From Lachnospiraceae bacterium (GTDB taxonomy: Bacteria; Bacillota; Clostridia; Lachnospirales; Lachnospiraceae), in assembly GCA_022797535.1 (NCBI GenBank), contig JAAWKU010000020.1:1-64000 (forward strand): a DNA stretch of 64,000 nt, written 5' to 3'. Below the pieces are notes generated by a model that did no database searches, was not told where the DNA came from, and was given only the letters and a program-made list of their open reading frames with translations. The position numbers and the translations under genes are program-made. How positions within the stretch are numbered: the stretch's first letter is position 1; each line of letters opens with the position of its first letter. Below are positions 21,832-31,239 of this stretch, piece after piece.

Positions 21832-21908
21832 TATTTCAGTGACTGCCGGGGATTCCGCTCCGGCAGTCCATATACTTAAAAAATGGTCACTGTAAGGGAG
21901 GCATCCAA

Positions 21909-22391
21909 ATGTTCAGAAAAATGCGCAGAAACAAGCAGCAACTCAGCGAGAGGGAAAGCATCAAGATTCTGGAAAGCGCAACTGCAGGCATATTGGCTCT
22001 GTCCGGGGATGGGGACTATCCCTATGCGGTTCCCATCAGCTACGTATACAGTGGTTCCAAACTCTATTTTCACAGCGCTGTAAGCGGGCACAAGATAGAC
22101 GCCATACGGAAATCCGACAAGGCTTCTTTCTGCGTCATCTCCCAGGACCACATTGTGCCGGAGGAATACACCACCTACTACAAAAGTGTGGTCGCTTTCG
22201 GTCGGATCCGAGTGCTGACAGAGGAAACGGAAAAAAGAGCAGCCATAGAACTCCTGGCTGAAAAATACCATCCCGCCGGCACTCCCAAAGAACGCAGCGC
22301 CACCATCAGCGAAGCCTGGCCACGCCTGGCCCTGTTGGAGCTTCGCATAGAGCATATGACAGGCAAGGCCGCCAGAGAACTCATGAATTGA
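21909..22391 (+). CDS. pyridoxamine 5'-phosphate oxidase family protein (Nim-like)
   Basis: YPYAVPISYVYSGSKLYFHSAVSGHKIDAIRKSDKASFCVI. Confidence 0.85.
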   Translation: MFRKMRRNKQQLSERESIKILESATAGILALSGDGDYPYAVPISYVYSGSKLYFHSAVSGHKIDAIRKSDKASFCVISQDHIVPEEYTTYYKSVVAFGRIRVLTEETEKRAAIELLAEKYHPAGTPKERSATISEAWPRLALLELRIEHMTGKAARELMN

Positions 22392-22614
22392 CCCCGGCTT
22401 TCCTGCCCGTTCCTCACGAATGATCTTTCCGATTCCACAGCATGGCAAACCCCAGCAGCGCCAATCCCGTCACGCCAAATTCAGAAAGATCAGCATCACG
22501 CAGATCCTGCCCCTTTAATTAAGGCATTGACTTGAAAATCCAATAGGGCAGGGTATATAGAAATAGGTGCCCTGCACGTGACCACCCTGAATAATAACTC
22601 AGGCAGCCTGATCT

Positions 22615-24582
22615 TTAGATCTGCAGATAAACCCAGGCTTTCGTATCCCGAAAATATTCCTTCTCTATGACAACATAATCCATCCATATATCCTCCTGCG
22701 ACTTTATCCCCATTTTAATGCCTTCCTGCACAATCTGAAAAGATATGATTTCCTCCCTATCCTCCAGATAGTTTTTCAGTGTATCCGCTCTTTCCCAGCC
22801 CCTTTCGATTGCCCTCTCACGCCGCGTCTTCTCCTCCGCTGTCAGATAACCGTGAATCAACGCGTCGGCAGACCAGTCTGCAAAAATCTGCATAAACTCT
22901 TCCTTCTGCAAAAGCCCTGTCACCGTCACATATTCTCCGCTCTGTTTATCCACCATGATGGGCATCTGTATATTCCTCCCGCCGCAGGATAACTGTACCT
23001 GTCCGCTGACCAGACGCCTGTTATAAAAAACAGGGGCCGCGTACATAAGGACATCCATCTGCTGTTCCGGATCAGAGTAATGCTGTTTGAAAGCCCGGAG
23101 CAGTTCGTACTCTCTCTCCCAGATCAGGCTGTTGATATGGTGTTCCTCCAGCAGATTTTCGCAAGCATACTGAAAGCTGCTGCTATAATATCTCAGGTGC
23201 GTTCCATCCTGCATAAAAACATCATCTACACTCTCCCAGCTTCCTTCGCAATAATGCAATCTGCGTCCTCCATCTCCAAAATAGGACAACATGCCCATCT
23301 TCCCATAATTTTCAACACTGCCGATCAGGAGAGAATCGTCGTAGGCATCCCTGTAATAGGAGGACAATATATAAAACATCTTTTTCTCCTGATCATACTG
23401 AAATCTGAGCAGTGCATTCGTAAAAGGCGAACGCCCCACAAAGTACTCCAACTGCAACACCTCCTCATCCACAAATCCCACTTCCACCAGAGTAAGCGCG
23501 GTGTCCCAGTACTCAATACTGTTTGACAATCTGATCTGCTCATAGCCTCCGTCCTCCAAAGACAACAAAAGCCAGAAAGAAGCTGCGTAGTACGTGGAGG
23601 AATGTTCATAGGGGCTAAAGCCCTCATACCTTGTTTCCTCCTCGTAATCATCCGGATACAATACTGCGACATAGTCCATTCTGCCATCATGGTTCAGGTC
23701 GCTGACTCCAATCATGTTCCATGAATTTTTCCCGTACAACAGGCTGTATCCCTTCGGCTTGTACTTTTCCACAACCTCCAGCGACGCCTCGTTGACCGAT
23801 AGCTGGCAGGGAATGCGCCTTGTCTGTTCCCGCAGAAAATCCGCAATGCAGCTTTCCTTTTCCACCGTCACATCAACAAACATCCCATCTTTCCGATCAA
23901 TACGGTACAACTTATCCCCGGTGTGCCAGAATTCCTGTATTTCACCGTCCACCTTCCCTGCCAGACAAGCCTCCGCCTCCTGTCTGCGCAGCTCTTTTTC
24001 CTCCTCCGTATCCGTCTTTCCATCATCATAGATATAATCCACCCTGCTATAGCGCAGCACATCCTCATTGACAATGTAATCCGGCAGATCCTTTTCACAG
24101 GCGCTATCCGTCTGATAGGTGAACCACAGACCGCCATCCGGCAGCGTGCGGCATTGGTATTTCTGTTTTTCCTCCAGATCCCCGTCTGCTATCGCTATCT
24201 GAAATACATGCATCCCATCCTCATCATATCCCGCCTGCAGCACGCCGGCATATGCCTCGGAAAATATGTAGATGGCGCCTATCGTCTCCTGATAAACCGT
24301 ATCGCCGGAGTCTCTCCCCCTGTTCCCCGCCAGCATATCATCCAGCGTTTCTATGGAAGCGGTATACAATTCCTTCTGTTTCGCCCTGAGTTCCTCCTTC
24401 GGATCAGCTTCTGCCAACTCCAGCTCTCCCCCATTGCCTGCTACTGCCGTCTCCCCTGCTTCCGTGGCAGCTTCTCTCCCTTCCTCCAATGTATTCTCAT
24501 CTGAGCCGTCCGTTTTCCCGCAGGCTTTAAGCGATATCGAACAAAACACAAGCACTGTTAAAAAGAGCAGTATTTTTTTCAT
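22615..24582 (-). CDS. large lipoprotein, unknown function
   Basis: Signal/lipobox MKKILLFLTVLVFCSISLKACGK. Confidence 0.7.
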   Translation of the reverse strand: MKKILLFLTVLVFCSISLKACGKTDGSDENTLEEGREAATEAGETAVAGNGGELELAEADPKEELRAKQKELYTASIETLDDMLAGNRGRDSGDTVYQETIGAIYIFSEAYAGVLQAGYDEDGMHVFQIAIADGDLEEKQKYQCRTLPDGGLWFTYQTDSACEKDLPDYIVNEDVLRYSRVDYIYDDGKTDTEEEKELRRQEAEACLAGKVDGEIQEFWHTGDKLYRIDRKDGMFVDVTVEKESCIADFLREQTRRIPCQLSVNEASLEVVEKYKPKGYSLLYGKNSWNMIGVSDLNHDGRMDYVAVLYPDDYEEETRYEGFSPYEHSSTYYAASFWLLLSLEDGGYEQIRLSNSIEYWDTALTLVEVGFVDEEVLQLEYFVGRSPFTNALLRFQYDQEKKMFYILSSYYRDAYDDSLLIGSVENYGKMGMLSYFGDGGRRLHYCEGSWESVDDVFMQDGTHLRYYSSSFQYACENLLEEHHINSLIWEREYELLRAFKQHYSDPEQQMDVLMYAAPVFYNRRLVSGQVQLSCGGRNIQMPIMVDKQSGEYVTVTGLLQKEEFMQIFADWSADALIHGYLTAEEKTRRERAIERGWERADTLKNYLEDREEIISFQIVQEGIKMGIKSQEDIWMDYVVIEKEYFRDTKAWVYLQI

Positions 24583-24719
24583 TCTTATGGATTCCTTTCG
24601 CCGGATACAGGTATGTTTTTCTATAAGGCCTATCGACAAATTCCTGAGTTTTCTACACAGTTATCATAGGAATTTCTTTTCGCATTTTTCTAACAGGAAT
24701 TGACAAAACGGGCGCAAAA

Positions 24720-24752
24720 AAACAGGAAACCTTTTCATGATTTCCTGTTTTC
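24720..24752 (-). terminator. terminator of second MCP gene
   Basis: AACAGGAAAtcatgaaaaggTTTCCTGTTttttt on the minus strand. Confidence 0.7.
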
Positions 24753-24856
24753 ACATTGCCACTGACAGCGGCGGTTACTCGGTTGTCATTCCCCGGAAGC
24801 AAACTTGTAACCCATGCCCGGAACGGTTTTTTATGCAGGCGGGCTGGCGGCGGCTC

Positions 24857-26569
24857 CTACTTGTCTGCCGGCAGCTTGAACTTGGCAATCAGCGAATCCA
24901 GTGTGGACGCCTGGGCAGACAGTTCCTGACTGGTTGCGGAAGATTCCTCCGCCAGCGCCGCGTTGGTTTGGATTACATCCGATATCTGGTTGACGCCGAT
25001 CTCCGCCTCCTTCATAGTGGCGGCCTGGTTCTCAGAGATAACGCTCACATCCCTGGAAGAGTCGGCCACTGTCCGGATGCCTTCCACCACCGTCTGAATG
25101 GATTCCACGGCGCGTCCCGCCACTTTGTTGCCGTTTTCCACTTCCTGCATGGTGCCCTCGATCAGGGCCCTGGTGTCCACCGCCGACTTGCTGCTCTGCT
25201 CCGCAAGCTGCCTGATCTGATCCGCCACCACGGAGAAGCCTCTGCCTGCCTCCCCTGCTCTTGCTGCCTCGATGGAAGCATTCAGGGAAAGTAGATTGGT
25301 CTGGGAAGCGATACTCTCAATCTCGGAAATAATGTTGCCGATCTTCTTGGAGGCCTCGCTGATGCGATTCATGGCTTCCACCATCTCCCGCATGTCAGCG
25401 CTGCTCTCATCAGCCACATCGGCATACTTCTGAGACTGCTGATACGCCTCCCGGGCAGAAACTGCCGCCGTCTGCGCAGCATCCGCAATGGTGGTGATGG
25501 TAGCCTGCAGCTCTTCCACGGCGCCTGCCTGCTCCGTGGCTCCCTCCGCCAGGCTTACCGCCGTCTCCGCCAAATTGCCGGAACCCTCGGTCACCTGCAC
25601 GGAGGACTCCTCTATAAACCGCAGAGTCTCGATCATACGATATTTCAACTGCTTTAAGGAACCATATAACTGCTTGAAATCGCCTATGTACCTGGAGCCG
25701 TCTTTGGAACTCACGGTAAAGTCAGAGTTGGCCATCTCACCCAGAATATGTTCGATGTCAGATATAATAAAGTCAAGGGACTCTGCCATCTCCTTGGCAG
25801 ACCTGATCATCTCCGCCACCTCATCCTCGGAATCCGTCTCGGGGAACGGGCTGTACAGATCCCCCTTGGCGAAACTCTCCAGACGATTGCCCAGCTTAAC
25901 CAGAGGTTCGGAAATCCCCACCGCAATGTTCCTCCCCAGCCGCAGGGAAAAGGTGATGGCCAGGATAATTGTCACCACAATAGCCGCCACCAACAGCACG
26001 CAGACCACCGTCATGGTAGTAGAAATGACGTTTCCCCGGTCAACCTTCACGTCCATAATAGAGGTCAGCTGGTTATTGATGTCATCAAACAGAGGCATCA
26101 ATTCCGTCATGGCCCTGGTCTGCGCCAGTTTGGATTGTTCGATATCCGAAACAGCGCCCAGTTCCAGTATCTCTTTCTCCAGCGCCCAATATTCAGTCAG
26201 CTTTTCGGAGATATCCCTGTAAATACCCTTGTTCTCTTTGGAGACCATGAATTCCTCCAAATCCGCGAAACTCTGGGTGAACATCTCCACATACTTATCA
26301 TGTGCATTGTGCATGCTGCCCACGTCTTCCAGATCGTCATACCCGATACATCCCCGCAGCGCAGACCTGGTCTCCGAAAAATACGTCATGGTCTTGCCCA
26401 CATCCCCCTGGGCAAAGCCGTAATTTTTCAGCGCCCCGGCATAGATTACGGCCACTATGATCAGCACCGCCAGTACCACCACCGAAACCGCCGCCGGGAT
26501 GGCTGACGCAACCAAAAATGAGTGCGTCAACCGTTCTTTAATACGATACCTATTCAGTTTTTTTGACAT
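24857..26569 (-). CDS. methyl-accepting chemotaxis protein
   Basis: [54 protein letters not shown]. Confidence 0.93.
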   Translation of the reverse strand: MSKKLNRYRIKERLTHSFLVASAIPAAVSVVVLAVLIIVAVIYAGALKNYGFAQGDVGKTMTYFSETRSALRGCIGYDDLEDVGSMHNAHDKYVEMFTQSFADLEEFMVSKENKGIYRDISEKLTEYWALEKEILELGAVSDIEQSKLAQTRAMTELMPLFDDINNQLTSIMDVKVDRGNVISTTMTVVCVLLVAAIVVTIILAITFSLRLGRNIAVGISEPLVKLGNRLESFAKGDLYSPFPETDSEDEVAEMIRSAKEMAESLDFIISDIEHILGEMANSDFTVSSKDGSRYIGDFKQLYGSLKQLKYRMIETLRFIEESSVQVTEGSGNLAETAVSLAEGATEQAGAVEELQATITTIADAAQTAAVSAREAYQQSQKYADVADESSADMREMVEAMNRISEASKKIGNIISEIESIASQTNLLSLNASIEAARAGEAGRGFSVVADQIRQLAEQSSKSAVDTRALIEGTMQEVENGNKVAGRAVESIQTVVEGIRTVADSSRDVSVISENQAATMKEAEIGVNQISDVIQTNAALAEESSATSQELSAQASTLDSLIAKFKLPADK

Positions 26570-26701
26570 TTCCCTTCCTCCTTATACCCTTTCTCTAGCC
26601 CTCATATGAGACATATGACGGCAACCAGCCCTCTTTAACGAATCTATCTGATCAGTTAATAGTATAGCATGAAAAAATATCTTTGTAAATGTACTCCAGT
26701 T

Positions 26702-28024
26702 CTATTTTTGTAAAGCCTGCTCCTTTTTCCTCAATCCCCTTTTTGCCGGGTTGTCGATGAGGGCTCCCTCCCTTTCAAAACGGGAACCATGACAGGGACA
26801 GTCCCAGCTGTGCTCCTGTGGATTCCATTTCAGGGCACAGCCCATATGGGGACAGCGCTTCATGGTGGGAGTCAGGAGATTGGTCACAGCTTCCAGCCCG
26901 TTTATCAGAAGCTGCGGTCTCAACATACTGCGGCTGGGGGAAAATGCCGCAGCCCAGTCGTTGGCCTTCCCCTGGACCAGGTCGCAGAGCAGCAACGCCG
27001 CCGCCATGGAGGTGGTCATGCCCCATTTCTGGAAGCCGGTGGCCACCAGCAAATCAGACATACCGGCTGCATACCGGCCGATATAGGGCATCTTGTCCAG
27101 GCTCATGCAGTCCTGCGCCGACCATCGGTACTTTTCCCTGGCGTCCGGGTAAGCCTCCGCCGCAAATGCCTCCAGCTCCCGCCATCCCCCGCCCTTTTTA
27201 CCCGTGCGGTGCCCGCCGCCACCCAGCAAAAGCAGTTCTCCATAATTGCGGAAGGACAGTCCGTCCCGGGCCTCGTCCACATACATACCTCCCACGTCCG
27301 CCGCCTGCTCCAGCGCCAGCACATAGGAACGGCGCTGATACAGTTTTAAAAAATAGCTTCCGTGCCGGTTAATAAAGGGAAAATGGGTGGCTACAATAAA
27401 CCGGTCCGCCCGGATCTTTCCCCGGGCGGTGAACGCTGTGTGGCCCTCTATATTCTCAACAAAAGTATGCTCATAGATGGGGAGCCCCTCCTGGATCCCG
27501 GCGATAAATTCCAGCGGATGGAACTGGGCCTGTCGTGGAAAGGCCACCGCCCCCTTCACAGGCAGAGGCAGGGGCAGCCGCTGCGCAAACTCCGCCGGAA
27601 AGCCCAGGGAGTTCACCGCCCGGACCTCCCGTTCCAACATCCCCTGATCCCTCAGAGAATACACATATGCGGTTTTTTCCTCAAACCCACAGGAAATGCT
27701 CCCGCAGAGCCGCCTGTACTCCTCCACCCCTCTCTCGTTGGCCTCCAGGTAGATCCCGGCCCGCTCTCTCCCCAGAGAACGGATCAGGCCATCGTACACC
27801 AGCCCGTGCTGGGAGGTGATCTTGGCGGTGGTATTTTTCGTCATCCCGCTAGCAATCTCCTCTCCTTCCACCAGCAGACAGTCTACCCCCGCCTTTTTTA
27901 AAAAATAAGTACACAGGATACCGCAAAGTCCCCCGCCGATGACCAGCACATCCGTGCTGGCGTCTCCCTGCAGCGCCTCATGCTTCTTTAAAGACACCGT
28001 GTCGGTCCAAACAGATTTTCCCAT
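26702..28024 (-). CDS. FAD-dependent oxidoreductase with C-terminal Rieske [2Fe-2S] domain
   Basis: DVLVIGGGLCGILCTYFLKKAG; CPHMGCALKWNPQEHSWDCPCHGSRF. Confidence 0.92.
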   Translation of the reverse strand: MGKSVWTDTVSLKKHEALQGDASTDVLVIGGGLCGILCTYFLKKAGVDCLLVEGEEIASGMTKNTTAKITSQHGLVYDGLIRSLGRERAGIYLEANERGVEEYRRLCGSISCGFEEKTAYVYSLRDQGMLEREVRAVNSLGFPAEFAQRLPLPLPVKGAVAFPRQAQFHPLEFIAGIQEGLPIYEHTFVENIEGHTAFTARGKIRADRFIVATHFPFINRHGSYFLKLYQRRSYVLALEQAADVGGMYVDEARDGLSFRNYGELLLLGGGGHRTGKKGGGWRELEAFAAEAYPDAREKYRWSAQDCMSLDKMPYIGRYAAGMSDLLVATGFQKWGMTTSMAAALLLCDLVQGKANDWAAAFSPSRSMLRPQLLINGLEAVTNLLTPTMKRCPHMGCALKWNPQEHSWDCPCHGSRFEREGALIDNPAKRGLRKKEQALQK

Positions 28025-28112
28025 AAAAAATCCCCCGTTCTATAGAATAAACTATAGTCTATGGAGGATTCCTTTTTTTATCCAGATCAGCAGGGAACTT
28101 TCCCGGATGGTT

Positions 28113-29165
28113 CTATATTTTATTTTCCATGGCGTCCGGGTCCTGGGCGAACTGGATGGCCAGTTCCCGGTCAATTCTGCCCTCATAGTAAAGCTGGGAG
28201 ATGGCCTCGTCCATAGTGATCATGCCCATCTTGCGGTTGGTCTGCATAACGGAAGCCAGTTGGTGGGACTTACCCTCCCGGATCAGATTGCGCACCGCAT
28301 GGTTGGCATGCATGACCTCAAAAGCCGCCACCCGTCCCCTGCCGTCCGCCGTGGGAATCAGCTGCTGGGAAATCACCGCCTCCAGCACATTGGCAAGCTG
28401 CACCCGGATTTGCTGCTGCTGATGAGGCGGAAAAACATCGATCACCCGGTCCACCGTGCTGGCAGCGCCGATGGTATGTAGGGTAGACAGAACCAGATGG
28501 CCTGTCTCCGCCGCCGTGATGGCCACACTGATCGTCTCAAAATCACGCATCTCTCCCACCAGGATCACATCGGGATCCTCGCGCAGGGCTGCGCGCAGGG
28601 CATTGGCGTAACTCTCGGAGTCCAGACCGATCTCCCTCTGGTTGACCATGGACATCTTGTGCTGATGCAGATACTCGATGGGATCCTCCAGCGTGATCAC
28701 ATGGGCGTCCCTGTTGTTGTTGATCTTATCAATAATAGCCGCCAGAGTGGTGGACTTACCGCTGCCGGTGGGGCCCGTCACCAGGATCAAACCTCTCTTT
28801 CTCTGGTACAGGTCCACTACGGACACGGGCACTCCCAGTTCCTCGGGAGCAGGCACCTTGGTGCCCACCAGACGAAAAGCCATGGCCACAGACCCTCTCT
28901 GTTTATAGGCGTTGACCCTGTAGCGCCCCACATTGGGGATGGAGAAGGACATATCATATTCACCCCTCTCCTCAAAGCGGTCTCTCTGGGTTTCCGTCAT
29001 GATAGACAGCAACACATCCAGCGTATCCGCCGGCAGCATCCTGGGATAATTCATGGTAATAAGATTGCCGTTTACCCGCATTTTGGGAGGTATCCCCACC
29101 GTCAGATGCACATCCGACGCCCCCGCCTCCTTAGCCGCTGACAGGATTTCTTCAATAGTAGGCAT
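28113..29165 (-). CDS. pilT: type IV pilus twitching/retraction ATPase PilT
   Basis: MPTIEEILSAAKEAGASDVHLTVG; GPTGSGKSTTLAAIID; HVITLEDPIEYLHQHKMSMVNQREIG; AAETGHLVLSTLHT. Confidence 0.92.
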   Translation of the reverse strand: MPTIEEILSAAKEAGASDVHLTVGIPPKMRVNGNLITMNYPRMLPADTLDVLLSIMTETQRDRFEERGEYDMSFSIPNVGRYRVNAYKQRGSVAMAFRLVGTKVPAPEELGVPVSVVDLYQRKRGLILVTGPTGSGKSTTLAAIIDKINNNRDAHVITLEDPIEYLHQHKMSMVNQREIGLDSESYANALRAALREDPDVILVGEMRDFETISVAITAAETGHLVLSTLHTIGAASTVDRVIDVFPPHQQQQIRVQLANVLEAVISQQLIPTADGRGRVAAFEVMHANHAVRNLIREGKSHQLASVMQTNRKMGMITMDEAISQLYYEGRIDRELAIQFAQDPDAMENKI

Positions 29166-29390
29166 ATATTTTCCTCTTTCCAATGATTTAGATTCCGCAA
29201 TCCACTCTGGCAGTATCATGCCTCAGAACATATCGGCCGCCCCGGCATCCATCAATCCTGCACCTGTACAGGGCCCTGTTCGACGAGTTCCTCCCATAAA
29301 CGAAAGCGATTGCCAACAAAATTATTGTACACGAAAAAATGCAATATGGCAAGCATCTATTCGTATGGAAACCTTTCCTGGAAATATTTC

Positions 29391-29445
29391 TTAGAAGCCT
29401 TTATTAGAAACCTTTATTAGGGAAACCTTTACTTAGAAACCTTAC
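29391..29445. repeat. short (~13-16 bp) degenerate tandem repeat ttagaaaccttta
   Basis: ttagaagcctttattagaaacctttattagggaaacctttacttagaaacctta. Confidence 0.6.
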
Positions 29446-31103
29446 TGCCCGGCAGGGCGGAAGCCATCCTCCAAACCATCCCCCCGCAGTTCGATCCGGG
29501 GCTGGGTAGGAGCGGCCGGAAAACAGGCATAGCCCGTCCGATCCCCCATGGCAGGACGATAAAATGTGATACCGCCCAGCTCATAGGTTGTCAGTTCATA
29601 ACTGCCATAATCCTGCTGCCAGACATAGGCGTCAATCAGATAATTACCGCGGATATAGTCGCCCATCATCACCAGCTTGTAACATCCATACAGGCAGACA
29701 AGGGCGTAGAGCGCCTGCTGCCTGCGCAGAGGCTGCAGGATCACCCCTGCCATCAGCAAGTCCACCAGCAGCACATAGGCATAACCGTACCGCAGGATCG
29801 GGGCGCTATACTGCCAGAACCCATAGGAGCTGATCACCGTAGCCAGCACCAGCAGAATATCCAGGTTCTCTTTTTTCTTTTTTAACAAACTGAGTATGGC
29901 ATACCCCAAAAACAGCGGGATACAGGCCATATCCCCCAGGATCAGCAGCTTCTCCATGCCAGACAAAGCGCCGAACCAACCCGGAAACCACTCCCGCATG
30001 GGCATGTCCACCAGAGCCGCGTTATTCAGCGCCCGCCCCCAGGTCTTGATCTGCGCAGCGTCCAGCGCAATGGGGCCGGCCGGCATTTTCCAATCCACGG
30101 AAAAAAGGTCCAGCGCCGGGAAGGGATACAGAAGCCAGCCGGATATCACCACCGTCCGGGCCATCCAGGGCAGACACACCAGCAGTCCCAGTCCCAGATA
30201 CAACAGAATCTCCCCCCGGCGTTTATCCCGGAGCAGCGATACGGCAGGTTTAAATACCAGCAGCAGGATCAGGCCCGCAGTCAGTTTCAGCGTCAGGGCA
30301 TAGACGCCCGCCACGCACAGAAGCGCGTAAGGAACCACCTCTTCTCCCCGGGCCCGGCCGTTCCGTTCCAGACACAGGAGCCACTTGATTACGATGAAGA
30401 AAAGGGTACACATAATCAGATAATCGGAACTGGGCGCCGTCACCTCATCCCAGATGGTGGCCAGGTAATAGACGGCGCCGATCATGGCATAATCAGCCAG
30501 CCGCAGCTTTTTCTCCCTCCAGGTCCGGCCCAGTTCCAGAGCCGTACCGCTGAGAAGCAGGGCAAAGAAGCCGCTGGCAGTATGCAGGGAGCGGCCCAGC
30601 AGCCATTTCATGCTGTACAGAGCGTTCACGGCAAAGGCAGCGCTGTTGTAAGCGAATCTCTCATGCAGATTGCCAAGTCCCGGCACCACGCCGTATTCCT
30701 CGATCCAGCGGATACTCTGGGCATGGTAAAGATCCGAGTCGTAGGCCATATAGCCTCTGGAAGAGAAATAAGCCCACAGCAGGAAAAGAACGGGCAGCAG
30801 CACCTTTTTCACAACGGGAGTCTCCCGCCACCAGTCCTTCAATCTCCGTGAAATCTGCCTTCTCAGCAGTAAAAGCACCCCAAGGCAAACCGCCGCAAGT
30901 ATCCCGTTGGCAACGGCGCCCACTTTATAAAAAAGACTGAAAACCTCCGCATACTCGGTCACCGCTACCAGCCCCGCCATCAGGATGCTGTCCAGCCCCC
31001 GCATCCGATAACGCAGTTTTTTCTCCACCAGATACTCTATGCCGGATCCGATGCAAAATGTGGTCAATATGATATAAATCCAGTTCAGTCCTACGCTCAG
31101 CAT
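29442..31103 (-). CDS. polytopic membrane protein (glycosyltransferase-C-like topology)
   Basis: Many TM segments; SRGYMAYDSDLYHAQSIRWIEEYGVVPGLGNLHERFAYNS. Confidence 0.6.
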   Translation of the reverse strand: MLSVGLNWIYIILTTFCIGSGIEYLVEKKLRYRMRGLDSILMAGLVAVTEYAEVFSLFYKVGAVANGILAAVCLGVLLLLRRQISRRLKDWWRETPVVKKVLLPVLFLLWAYFSSRGYMAYDSDLYHAQSIRWIEEYGVVPGLGNLHERFAYNSAAFAVNALYSMKWLLGRSLHTASGFFALLLSGTALELGRTWREKKLRLADYAMIGAVYYLATIWDEVTAPSSDYLIMCTLFFIVIKWLLCLERNGRARGEEVVPYALLCVAGVYALTLKLTAGLILLLVFKPAVSLLRDKRRGEILLYLGLGLLVCLPWMARTVVISGWLLYPFPALDLFSVDWKMPAGPIALDAAQIKTWGRALNNAALVDMPMREWFPGWFGALSGMEKLLILGDMACIPLFLGYAILSLLKKKKENLDILLVLATVISSYGFWQYSAPILRYGYAYVLLVDLLMAGVILQPLRRQQALYALVCLYGCYKLVMMGDYIRGNYLIDAYVWQQDYGSYELTTYELGGITFYRPAMGDRTGYACFPAAPTQPRIELRGDGLEDGFRPAGQ

Positions 31104-31239
31104 GTGTTTTCCCCTCCTGGCTGAAGAATCCTGTACGCCGGGAATCCAGCACCCGGGAGTTCAAAGAGATGTACAAAAGGGTTCTCAAATATTTGCTATT
31201 ATATACCATGCGGAGCGTGAATGCAACTTGCAGGCCATA

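Noticed and set aside
22392-22614. Possible gene remnant (minus frame ending ...DLSEFGVTGLALLGFAMLWNRKDHS*)
   Set aside because: Only ~34 codons, no start or recognised family; too weak to call.
26702-28024. Rieske-containing oxidoreductase as unusual for an anaerobe
   Set aside because: This DAO + Rieske architecture is common in Firmicutes; not novel.
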